Positions 1 to 5,178 of a DNA stretch of 5,178 nucleotides are shown here, in pieces (the first letter of the stretch is position 1; the number at the start of each line of letters is the position of its first letter). Where the stretch lies: assembly GCA_028691575.1 (NCBI GenBank), contig JAQUYY010000144.1, forward strand, positions 1 to 5,178, in the 5' to 3' direction. This DNA is from Candidatus Gastranaerophilales bacterium (lineage in GTDB: Bacteria; Cyanobacteriota; Vampirovibrionia; Gastranaerophilales; JAQUYY01). Below the pieces are notes generated by a model. The model made no database searches and was not told the origin of the DNA. It was given only the letters and a program-made list of their open reading frames with translations. The position numbers and the translations under genes are program-made.

Positions 1-694
1 TACCCGCCATTTTCACGGATTTTGATTTTACATTTTTCATTAAAGATAAAGCACCTATTGCACCTACATTACAAAGAAATATATTGGCAAAATACTGATA
101 AAATCCTTCTTTTATTTTGTTAGGTATCTTTTTAATCCAATTTTTTTCAATCAATTTATCTCCGGAAATTCCTCCTAATACTCCGCCCGTTACAGGAAGA
201 AGCCCTAAAATAGAGAGTTTGCCGACTTCTTTTATTTCTTCTTTAAAGTTTTTAGCTATGGGTGATGGAATTAATTTTTCAAGAAATTCACTTCCTTTCT
301 CTGTTTTGTCTAAATTGTTATACAAAATTTTTACTTCATTTAGGCTTAAAACCTTGCTTTTTGCTTTTTCTAATATATTTTTTACAGACGTGTCTTTTAG
401 CGTATTAGTTCCAACAAAGTTTTCGACGATTTGTTTTTGACCGTTTACAATATTTTTCAGAGGTGTATTTTTATTTAAAACTTTTGTTGCGGCTAATGCA
501 GATAATATTGTCCCACTCCAAATGCAGACATTTTTTATAAAAATACTTTTCTTTTCATCAGAAGGTGCCTGAATTGTATTGCTGACAGTACAAATCACAG
601 CTGAAGCCGTAAGAACTCTAGGTACAACATTGTTTAGCTTTCCTATTAAAATTTTTTGATCTAAAGTTTTTCCGATTGCTCTTATTGTATTCAT
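1..694 (-). CDS. Unknown membrane-associated protein, 3' end outside window
   Basis: I do not recognise this protein. It is open for 231 codons from an ATG at 694-692 to the window edge, with no stop, so its C-terminus is missing. The start is supported by position: the ATG lies 6 bases after the feoB stop, which suggests co-transcription and translational coupling; only a weak GTGAG precedes it. The protein is basic, with hydrophobic stretches near residues 26-41, 56-73, 160-178 and 202-219 (the third is rich in Gly: VTGGVLGGISG), separated by a Lys/Glu-rich, probably helical part at about 75-155. Cysteines at 35, 57 and 208 all lie in or beside hydrophobic segments. No signal-peptide cleavage site, catalytic motif or metal-binding cluster is obvious. 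Location after feoB makes a role in iron uptake or membrane biology possible, but this is only context. The plus-strand frame at 117-440 is a shadow of this gene. Confidence 0.72.
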   Translation of the reverse strand, partial: MNTIRAIGKTLDQKILIGKLNNVVPRVLTASAVICTVSNTIQAPSDEKKSIFIKNVCIWSGTILSALAATKVLNKNTPLKNIVNGQKQIVENFVGTNTLKDTSVKNILEKAKSKVLSLNEVKILYNNLDKTEKGSEFLEKLIPSPIAKNFKEEIKEVGKLSILGLLPVTGGVLGGISGDKLIEKNWIKKIPNKIKEGFYQYFANIFLCNVGAIGALSLMKNVKSKSVKMAG

Positions 695-700
695 TTTATC

Positions 701-2527
701 TCACATAATTAAATCTAAAATTCTTGTTAATATTGTTCCTGCTACAATAGCAAATGTAAAAGAGCTAAGCCATATCAATAAAGCTTTTTTGCTACCCATT
801 TCTTTAAAAATAACTATCATTGCCATAATACAAGGGACAAAAAATGTAGCCACAAGGCATGAAATTAATATTTGAAGAGGTGATAGCTTTTCTGCAAAGT
901 CTAAAACCATAGTTACTCCAAAATCTTTTCGTATTATTCCTGCAATTAATACGTTAGTAAAATCTACAGGTAAATTTAACCAATTTATAGTTATCGGCTC
1001 TAATAATTTTTGTAATTTTGCAAGAGCACCCATAGCCTGCAAAATAGAGATAATCCCTGTACCAATTATAAATAACGGTACAGCTTCAAATATAAAATCT
1101 TTTGTTTTGAAAACCAATTTATTATAAACATTTTTGATATTAGGCATTCTCATCGGAGGAATATCAATTATTAAATCAGTTGCTTTTCCTCTGGTTAATT
1201 TGTTCAATATTGTACTGATTGCAACCATTGCAGCGAAAACTATTGCTATATAAAGTACCCAAACATAAAACATACCGGTAGATGCAATTAAAGCAATGAT
1301 AGCACCTATTTGAGGAGAACATGGAACAGCAAGGGCAAGCAAAGTAATAACAATAGATTTTTCTTTTTTTGAATCGAGCATTTTTGTTGCAATAATTCCC
1401 ATAGTTCCACATCCAAACCCCAATAATACAGGAATAACAGCTTTTCCGTTTAATCCGATTTTTGATAAAGTAGTGTCTAATAAAACAGCTAATCTTGGCA
1501 GATATCCTGTGTCTTCAAGAATTGCCATAAATAAGAAAAACCCGCAAACCAGAGGCAATAGAATGCCAAAAATCATTAAAACTGTCATTATTAAGATACC
1601 GTTTTCTCCAACCAAAAATTCCTTGATAAATGGAGAAAATCCTGTTCCATTAATGATTTGAGTTATCCAACCAACATATGTTTTATCTATAAAATCAGAA
1701 AAATTATCCACTAAAACTCCTGCAACAAATACTCCAATTATCAAATACAAAGCATACAGCACAACAGCTGCAATAATAAAACCTCCAATCGGACTTAGTA
1801 AAAAATTGCCCAGAGATTTTGAAAAATCAAATTCCTTTTCGTCAATATTTATTTGAGAAACAATATTTTCAACCGCTGATTGTCTTTCAATATATATTTT
1901 TTCTCTAAATTCTTTATCAATAGGATTTTGAGACTCTACGTTATATATAAAATTATTATCCTTCTTTTCTTTATAAATAATGGGGGTTTTATAAGTACTT
2001 TCTTTGAAATTTTGCTCATTTATAAAACACATAATCTGCGGAATACCGATTTTCTTGATGGCTGATGCTTCTATTACTCTTATTCCTAAAATATCTTCAA
2101 GTTTTTTAAAATTAATATTTATACCTTGTTTAATTGCTTCATCAGTTTGGTTTACAACTAGAATAAAAGGTTTGCCCAAATCTGCAATTTGCAAAGTTAA
2201 GAATAAATCTCTCTCTAAAGTTAATGCACTTACTACATTTATAACTGCATCGGCATTTTGGAAAATTTTTCGGGTTAACACTTCGTCGTCGGTATAATCA
2301 CTGATACTATAAACTCCGGGAGTATCAATAAGTGTATTACAGCCAATTTTGCATTTTTTTACGGCAATAGTTGTACCGGGAAAATTGCTCACATCACAGT
2401 AAATTTTTGTCAATGAATTATAAATTAAAGTTTTTCCTACGTTTGGATTGCCTATTATTGCTATATTTAATTCATTTTTATTTTTTAAACATTTCTTACT
2501 GCAATAATTGCAGCTACTTATCTCCAT
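701..2527 (-). CDS. feoB: Ferrous iron transport protein B (FeoB), GTPase-permease
   Basis: FeoB imports Fe(II) across the cytoplasmic membrane, using an N-terminal G-protein domain. With the ATG at 2527 the protein has 608 residues. G motifs are GNPNVGKT (26-33), Thr52/53 (G2), DTPG (68-71), NQTD (126-129) and Ser155-Ala156 (G5). A GDI-like linker follows to about 240, then a polytopic domain with two Gate regions: GFGCGTMG (370-377) with VPCSPQ (401-406), and RKDFG (533-537) with VPC (564-566). GFGC is followed by GTMG rather than the NVPA/SVPA of E. coli-type FeoB, marking a different subfamily. At 608 residues it is shorter than the roughly 770 of E. coli. The N-terminus carries CxxCxxxC (Cys6, 9, 13). 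Start choice: the frame is open to a TTG at 2566 and has an ATG at 2536, but AGGA at 2541-2538 is best spaced (10 bases) for 2527. The start overlaps the regulator gene by 14 bp. No feoA is visible. Confidence 0.95.
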   Translation of the reverse strand: MEISSCNYCSKKCLKNKNELNIAIIGNPNVGKTLIYNSLTKIYCDVSNFPGTTIAVKKCKIGCNTLIDTPGVYSISDYTDDEVLTRKIFQNADAVINVVSALTLERDLFLTLQIADLGKPFILVVNQTDEAIKQGININFKKLEDILGIRVIEASAIKKIGIPQIMCFINEQNFKESTYKTPIIYKEKKDNNFIYNVESQNPIDKEFREKIYIERQSAVENIVSQINIDEKEFDFSKSLGNFLLSPIGGFIIAAVVLYALYLIIGVFVAGVLVDNFSDFIDKTYVGWITQIINGTGFSPFIKEFLVGENGILIMTVLMIFGILLPLVCGFFLFMAILEDTGYLPRLAVLLDTTLSKIGLNGKAVIPVLLGFGCGTMGIIATKMLDSKKEKSIVITLLALAVPCSPQIGAIIALIASTGMFYVWVLYIAIVFAAMVAISTILNKLTRGKATDLIIDIPPMRMPNIKNVYNKLVFKTKDFIFEAVPLFIIGTGIISILQAMGALAKLQKLLEPITINWLNLPVDFTNVLIAGIIRKDFGVTMVLDFAEKLSPLQILISCLVATFFVPCIMAMIVIFKEMGSKKALLIWLSSFTFAIVAGTILTRILDLIM

Positions 2528-2978
2528 TTTTTTCATATCCTTTTTTAGCTCTAAAAAACTTTCCAAATTCTTCTAAAAAACTTTTATCACAGCAAGAATG
2601 TGATTGTGTAAATTCGACAAAAGAAATCAGCTTGCTAAAAGCATCTTGCGAAAGATAATGCTCCATTTTACAAGCTGTTTCAATAGCTTCTGCTTCTTGA
2701 ACACCAAGTATTTTACCTAAGAAATTAAATAAAACTTTATGCTTTTTATCAACTTCTTTGGCTATTTCTGCCCCTTTTTTTGTTAAAGAAATCCCTGAGT
2801 AAGGCGCATGTTTTACAAGTTTTTTTACAGCTAAAATTTTAATAGCATCAGTAACCGATGATTTGCCGACATTAAGTTTTTTAGCTATATCAACGGCTCT
2901 TGCGGATTTATTCGGGGTTGATAAATTATATATAACTTCCAAATAATTTTCTAAACTTTCTGATAAATCTATACTCAT
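2514..2978 (-). CDS. DtxR/IdeR-family metal-dependent repressor
   Basis: This is a cytoplasmic metal-sensing repressor of 154 residues. A winged helix-turn-helix covers about 6-68, with recognition helix near VGKSSVTDAIKIL (37-49) and wing near PYSGISLTKKG (59-69). A dimerisation/metal domain follows to about 125. There is no SH3-like third domain, so the layout is the short MntR type. Aligned by eye to MntR and DtxR, the metal ligands are Asn11 (Asp8 in MntR, Met10 in DtxR), Glu14, His80, Cys103 (Glu99 in MntR, Cys102 in DtxR), Glu106 and His107. The ACKMEH segment resembles DtxR/IdeR and so favours iron over manganese. A Cys129-Cys130 pair lies in the tail. The ATG at 2978 has AAGG five bases upstream; the frame is open to a TTG at 3029, but that lies inside an operator palindrome and is unlikely. 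Two palindromes and a promoter sit just upstream, and feoB overlaps its end, so autoregulation plus control of feoB is the simplest model. Confidence 0.93.
   Translation of the reverse strand: MSIDLSESLENYLEVIYNLSTPNKSARAVDIAKKLNVGKSSVTDAIKILAVKKLVKHAPYSGISLTKKGAEIAKEVDKKHKVLFNFLGKILGVQEAEAIETACKMEHYLSQDAFSKLISFVEFTQSHSCCDKSFLEEFGKFFRAKKGYEKNGDK
2538..2541 (-). promoter_or_regulatory. Ribosome binding site deciding the feoB start
   Basis: AGGA on the minus strand, inside the last codons of the regulator gene. It ends 10 bases before the ATG at 2527 but only 1 base before the ATG at 2536, so 2527 is preferred. Its position inside the upstream gene fits translational coupling. Confidence 0.5.
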
Positions 2979-3018
2979 TTTTGCCTTAAGAATCCTATTG
3001 TTTTGTATTAACCTTACA

Positions 3019-3038
3019 AAGTACGGCAAGCCGAACTT
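3019..3038 (-). promoter_or_regulatory. DtxR-type operator palindrome, proximal copy
   Basis: Plus-strand sequence AAGTACGGCAAGCCGAACTT. It follows AAGTnCGGCnnGCCGnACTT, a palindrome with mismatches only at the central pair and one symmetric position. With the predicted start near 3046 it lies in the leader of the regulator-feoB transcript. G+C clusters in this site stand out from the AT-rich surroundings. Binding by the adjacent DtxR-family protein is inferred from context. Confidence 0.8.
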
Positions 3039-3052
3039 TATTTCCTGATATA

Positions 3053-3081
3053 AAAGTACGGCAAACCGAACTTTTTGTCAA
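3053..3081 (-). promoter_or_regulatory. Promoter of the regulator-feoB operon
   Basis: On the minus strand a perfect -35 TTGACA (3081-3076) is followed, after 17 bases, by TACTTT (3058-3053), a poor -10; the TATAT just downstream offers alternatives at longer spacing. Transcription would start near 3046. The operator at 3054-3073 lies across the spacer and -10. Confidence 0.65.
3054..3073 (-). promoter_or_regulatory. DtxR-type operator palindrome, promoter copy
   Basis: Plus-strand sequence AAGTACGGCAAACCGAACTT, one base different from the proximal copy; the match extends one further base on each side to 22 bp. It begins 35 bp from the other copy in the same orientation. It fills the spacer between the TTGACA box (3081-3076) and the -10 region, so occupancy would block RNA polymerase. 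Confidence 0.82.
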
Positions 3082-3186
3082 GAGGTATTTTTGTATATCA
3101 ATAAATATTTTTTATTTGTAACATTAAGAAATATTACAGAAATCCCAAAAAGTTAAGCTTTATTTTAATATAACTTAATAAAAGGA

Positions 3187-3215
3187 TTGACGAAGTAAAG
3201 AACAGATGATACCAT
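3187..3215 (+). promoter_or_regulatory. Probable promoter of the sigma-factor gene
   Basis: TTGACG (3187-3192), a 17-base spacer, then TACCAT (3210-3215) with TG at 3207-3208 giving an extended -10. Predicted start near 3222, implying a leader of about 160 bases before the sigma gene. The match is good but not perfect, and AT-rich DNA offers weaker alternatives. Confidence 0.5.
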
Positions 3216-3226
3216 AAGATATATAC

Positions 3227-3240
3227 AAAGTATATACTTT
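3227..3240. promoter_or_regulatory. Perfect 14-bp palindrome near the predicted start site
   Basis: AAAGTATATACTTT is exactly self-complementary and lies about 5-20 bases after the predicted transcription start for the sigma gene. The half TATATAC is also present just upstream (3222-3226 region), giving a partial direct repeat. It could be an operator for an unidentified regulator, or a chance palindrome in AT-rich DNA. Confidence 0.35.
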
Positions 3241-3292
3241 TGTTGAATTAAGTTAGGTTTAAGCATCCCTATTTTGGTTGTATTGTTGTTTT

Positions 3293-3370
3293 TAATTTAA
3301 AAGATTTAAAATTATGCATTAAATTTTTTTATTAAATATTTAATGTTTCTTAATTTTATCTTTTAAATTA
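3293..3370 (+). other. Long AT-rich hairpin in the sigma-gene leader
   Basis: Bases 3293-3305 pair perfectly with 3358-3370 (13 bp). After a two-base bulge (3306-3307), 3308-3314 pair with 3351-3357 (7 bp). After a small internal loop, 3317-3324 pair with 3338-3345 (8 bp), leaving a 13-base loop. This gives 28 bp in all, almost entirely A-U. The stem ends two bases before the ribosome binding site at 3373-3379 without covering it. The 3082-3384 stretch holds no gene that I can support. Confidence 0.5.
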
Positions 3371-3372
3371 AC

Positions 3373-3379
3373 AAAGGAG
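3373..3379 (+). promoter_or_regulatory. Strong ribosome binding site for the sigma factor
   Basis: AAAGGAG ends 5 bases before the ATG at 3385 and fixes that start over the later in-frame Met21. Confidence 0.85.
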
Positions 3380-3384
3380 TAAGT

Positions 3385-4281
3385 ATGCAAAGAAGTTCAT
3401 CCACCCTAAAAGGGTTTCATTATCCTGCCAAAAGAACATCTTTTATGATTAGTGAAGAGCCTATTAATTTTTATCTTAAAGAGATTTCTAAAAATAAAGT
3501 TTTAAATCAAAAGGAAGAAATTTTAATCGCTAAAAAAATGGCTCAAGGGGATAAAAAAGCAAGAGAATTGCTGATAAAATCTAATTTAAAGCTGGTTGTC
3601 AGCATTGCTAAAAATTACATTAACAGAGGTTTAACATTTGCTGATTTGATACAAGAAGGAAATATCGGATTATTAATTGCGATTGAAAAATTCAATTATA
3701 AACTTGGCTACAGATTTAATACCTATGCGACCTGGTGGATAAAACAATCAATTCACAAGGCTATTTCAGAGCAGACATATTGCATGAAAGTTCCTGTGTA
3801 TATTCAAGAGACTATTTTTAAATATAAAAAATTAAAAGAAAAGCTTGAAAAAAAATCCAAAACCCCTGTTATGACAAGTGATGTAGCGAAAAAAATGAAT
3901 ATTTCCGTTGATAAAATTGAAAAGTATTTAAATGCTTTTAATATCGGTATTTCTCTGGAAAATTCAGGTGATGATAATAATGAAAAATCAATGTCTCTAT
4001 TAGAAACACTGGCAGATAAGAATACTTCTATAGAAAAAAATGCTGAGTATAATGAGTTAAAAAGAGATATAAATACCATTTTAGATGAAATTAAAAAACG
4101 AGAAAGTGACGTAATAATGATGAGATATGGGCTAAATAATTTCAGGTCAAGGACACTAGAGGAAATTGGAAAATTGTTGGGCGTAACTAAAGAATGCATT
4201 AGGCAAACCGAAATAAAAGCTATCAAAAAAATCCGAGAGTTAAATAACACAAACTCTTTATTGAGCATATATACAAATTAA
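3385..4281 (+). CDS. Sigma-70 family RNA polymerase sigma factor (non-primary, group 2-like)
   Basis: This 298-residue factor directs RNA polymerase to promoters. It has region 1.2 (about 25-53), region 2 (about 56-135, with core-binding DLIQEGNIGLLIAIEKF at 87-103 and melting helix YATWWIKQ at 114-121), region 3 (about 136-190), a 3.2 finger-like ISLENSGDD (189-197), and region 4 (about 225-286, with helix-turn-helix TLEEIGKLLGVTKECIRQTE at 257-276). Region 1.1 and the long non-conserved insert of E. coli RpoD (613 residues) are absent, so this looks like a secondary sigma. Several DNA-contact positions differ from E. coli sigma70: His124 for Thr440, Lys125 for Arg441, Tyr139 for His455, Lys269 for Arg584 and Cys271 for Arg586. 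Gln437, Glu458, Glu585, Arg588 and Gln589 equivalents are kept. It is transcribed divergently from the iron operon, and a terminator follows. No anti-sigma gene is adjacent. The minus-strand frame at 3804-4268 is a shadow. Confidence 0.94.
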   Translation: MQRSSSTLKGFHYPAKRTSFMISEEPINFYLKEISKNKVLNQKEEILIAKKMAQGDKKARELLIKSNLKLVVSIAKNYINRGLTFADLIQEGNIGLLIAIEKFNYKLGYRFNTYATWWIKQSIHKAISEQTYCMKVPVYIQETIFKYKKLKEKLEKKSKTPVMTSDVAKKMNISVDKIEKYLNAFNIGISLENSGDDNNEKSMSLLETLADKNTSIEKNAEYNELKRDINTILDEIKKRESDVIMMRYGLNNFRSRTLEEIGKLLGVTKECIRQTEIKAIKKIRELNNTNSLLSIYTN

Positions 4282-4335
4282 TATGTATTATCTAAGCCTA
4301 AAACTGATTTTTTGAAATAAATTGAAAAATATGCG

Positions 4336-4379
4336 AAACCTCTACTAACAGGATACGAAGTCTGAAAGTAGAGGTTTTT
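4336..4379 (+). terminator. Intrinsic terminator after the sigma gene
   Basis: AAACCTCTACT (4336-4346) pairs perfectly with AGTAGAGGTTT (4367-4377), an 11-bp stem with a 20-base loop, followed by a short T run ending at 4379. It lies 54 bases after the sigma stop. The loop is large and the T run short, so strength is uncertain, but position and stem are convincing. Confidence 0.75.
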
Positions 4380-4382
4380 AGC

Positions 4383-4441
4383 TATAAAGTATCATCCAGT
4401 TCTGGTTAACGTATCATAAAGTTTTGGTTAAAATGCAAATT
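4383..4441 (+). repeat. 59-bp direct repeat, copy 1 (IS21-like end?)
   Basis: The first 35 bases (4383-4417) match 5052-5086 exactly, and the remaining 24 match with 5 differences (54/59 overall). Internally it is two tandem 22-bp units, 4389-4410 and 4411-4432, sharing 18 of 22 bases (common parts GTATCAT and TGGTTAA). Short tandem repeats at a terminus are known as transposase-binding sites in IS21-family elements, hence the tentative label. Similarity to copy 2 stops abruptly at 4442, where a small minus-strand ORF ends. Confidence 0.85.
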
Positions 4442-4673
4442 ATGTTTTTATGAAATTTTTAAATATGTCATTATTTACATTATAGTTAGTTTTTACAAAA
4501 AATGGGTTAGTATTATTAATTTGATTTGATTGAGAGTATATTTGAGGTTGGTAGTATTGTTGTTGTGGAATTTCAGGAGATTGAGCAATAGGTTTGTCAT
4601 TCTTACTTTTATTCTTAAAGTAATAGATAACTCCAGCAATTAATGCCAATCCAGCTACAATCGCTCCCCACAT
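4440..4673 (-). CDS. Small single-pass membrane protein, hypothetical, possibly truncated
   Basis: Not recognised. The 77-residue frame starts MWGAIVAGLALIAGVIYYFK, a clear N-terminal membrane segment (about 2-19) followed by a Lys-rich cytoplasmic-side stretch, then a polar tail rich in Gln, Asn, Pro and Tyr (about 30-77). The start has AAGG ten bases upstream, which is a weak site. Its first codons overlap the end of the RTX-like frame (stop at 4657-4655). Its stop codon spans 4442-4440 and so uses bases of repeat copy 1, meaning the original C-terminus may have been cut off when the repeat arrived. It could be a real small membrane protein, or the surviving front part of a larger one. Confidence 0.42.
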   Translation of the reverse strand: MWGAIVAGLALIAGVIYYFKNKSKNDKPIAQSPEIPQQQYYQPQIYSQSNQINNTNPFFVKTNYNVNNDIFKNFIKT

Positions 4674-4888
4674 TTTAGAATTACCTTACTATAAGTTGTA
4701 TTCCCTCCGTATATTACATCATCTCCGGCACCACCATAAATAGTGTCATCTCCTTCATAACCATAAAATTCTTCACTATAAGCTACACCTTGCAAAGTAT
4801 CATTACCGGACGTTCCATAGTAAGCAAGGACTGCTTCATTAATTGTTAAATTAATAGTTTTTGAAGCTGTTCCACCATTACCATCTGA
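4655..4888 (-). pseudogene. Fragment of a cadherin-like/RTX surface or secreted protein
   Basis: A minus-strand frame of 77 codons with no credible start, bounded upstream by TGA at 4891-4889 and ending at TAG 4657-4655. It opens with SDGNGGTASKTINLTI, typical of the last strand of VCBS/cadherin-like domains in bacterial adhesins. It then shows RTX-type Gly/Asp repeats: GTSGNDTLQG, YEGDDTIYGG and AGDDVIYGG. Such repeats bind calcium in large type I-secreted or surface proteins, normally hundreds to thousands of residues long. Here only a C-terminal scrap remains, joined out of frame to kelch-coding sequence. The last residues (about SKVILKCGERL) do not look like RTX sequence and overlap the small membrane ORF, so a second junction near 4690-4675 is likely. 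Confidence 0.62.
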
Positions 4889-5064
4889 TCATTCATAAGT
4901 GTAGCCGTATGACCTTTTCTTTTATAATGCATTGGGGAAATTCCAATAAATTTATTTTTATTTGGATAATATATTTCTGCAGTATTTGTTCCACCACCAG
5001 TTATAAGTACTGTGCCATCCATTAGCAGTGTTGCTGTATGGTATACCCTTGTATAAAGTATCAT
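4846..5064 (-). pseudogene. Kelch-repeat protein fragment, both ends lost
   Basis: The kelch signature is clear: RVYHTATLLMDGTVLITGGG, then AEIYYPNKNKF, then RKGHTATLMND, i.e. one whole blade and the start of the next. Such propellers normally need five to seven blades, so this is a remnant. Genuine kelch coding runs from about 5051 to about 4890-4873. The apparent start codon ATG (5064-5062) and the first residues MILYT derive from repeat copy 2, which abuts the kelch sequence. At the other end, kelch gives way to cadherin/RTX-like sequence read in another frame, and the frame stops at 4846. No ribosome binding site precedes the ATG. Kelch proteins of this type are often extracellular or periplasmic, but the remnant is not expected to be functional. 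Confidence 0.62.
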
Positions 5065-5110
5065 CCAGTTCTGGTTAACGTATCATGAAGTTTTAGTCAA
5101 AATGAAGATT
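5052..5110 (+). repeat. 59-bp direct repeat, copy 2 (IS21-like end?)
   Basis: Same orientation as copy 1, with tandem 22-bp units at 5058-5079 and 5080-5101. Here the repeat is preceded by TG (5050-5051), giving TGTATAAAG, and IS ends often begin with TG; copy 1 has GC at that place. It interrupts kelch-coding sequence at about 5050, as expected for an insertion boundary. If it is a left end, the element would extend rightward past the window. The remaining 68 bases (5111-5178) show no ORF of note. Confidence 0.83.
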
Positions 5111-5178
5111 TCACTCGCTAAAATACAAAAAGGGATTATTAGAGATAGATAATAATTCAAGTTTATTTTTTTGTTGAA

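Noticed and set aside
117..440. Plus-strand 107-codon frame at the left edge
   Set aside because: It is antisense to the 231-codon minus-strand gene that follows feoB, and has no supporting ribosome binding site.
1176..2658. Several 60-97 codon frames inside feoB and the regulator on both strands
   Set aside because: They overlap well-supported genes in other frames and show composition typical of antisense or shifted translation.
2514..3029. Regulator starting at TTG 3029 (171 residues)
   Set aside because: The start would fall in an operator palindrome and add residues that do not fit the family; ATG 2978 has AAGG at good spacing.
3253..3271. TTAGG...CCTA inverted pair resembling a classical DtxR/IdeR box
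   Set aside because: The spacing is 10 rather than 9, symmetry inside is poor, and the two convincing operators in this window use a different core.
3804..4268. Minus-strand 154-codon frame opposite the sigma factor
   Set aside because: It is a Ser/Phe/Leu-rich antisense shadow of the sigma gene, with no ribosome binding site or family motif.
4383..5110. CRISPR array or phage attachment sites
   Set aside because: There are only two copies, 610 bp apart, with no regular spacers, no cas genes and no integrase in the window.
5135..5156. ATTATTA/TAATAAT inverted repeat near the right end
   Set aside because: A 7-bp A-T stem with no T run or gene context is expected by chance in such AT-rich sequence.

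Overview
This AT-rich window (roughly 30% G+C by eye, standard bacterial code) reads as a chromosomal piece of a low-GC bacterium. The FeoB subtype and a small uncharacterised membrane protein beside it would fit the non-photosynthetic cyanobacterial relatives (Vampirovibrionia/Gastranaerophilales). That is a weak inference, because no ribosomal or housekeeping marker is present.

Positions 1-3081 form one minus-strand iron module. In transcription order it holds a promoter with two near-identical 20-bp palindromes, a DtxR-family metalloregulator (2978-2514), the ferrous-iron GTPase/transporter FeoB (2527-701, overlapping the regulator by 14 bp), and an unknown membrane protein starting 6 bases after feoB and running off the left edge. 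No feoA is present. The likely logic is that DtxR loaded with Fe(II) binds both palindromes, one lying between the -35 and -10 boxes, and shuts down its own gene and iron import.

Positions 3082-3384 are a non-coding divergent region. It carries a probable plus-strand promoter, a perfect 14-bp palindrome near the predicted transcription start, and a long AT-rich hairpin ending just before a strong ribosome binding site. Positions 3385-4281 encode a short sigma-70-family factor with regions 1.2 to 4.2 but several changed promoter-contact residues. A hairpin terminator follows.

Positions 4383-5110 are mosaic, mobile-element-scarred DNA. Two direct copies of a 59-bp repeat, each built of two 22-bp tandem units and resembling the multi-repeat ends of IS21-type insertion sequences, flank 610 bp. 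Inside, on the minus strand, are a kelch-repeat fragment cut at the edge of one repeat, an out-of-frame cadherin-like/RTX fragment, and a small membrane ORF whose stop codon sits on the edge of the other repeat. The last 68 bases show nothing recognisable. The window holds no clear undescribed multi-gene system. The best leads are the feoA-less iron operon with its unknown third gene, the divergent sigma factor with its structured leader, and the repeat-bounded gene debris.
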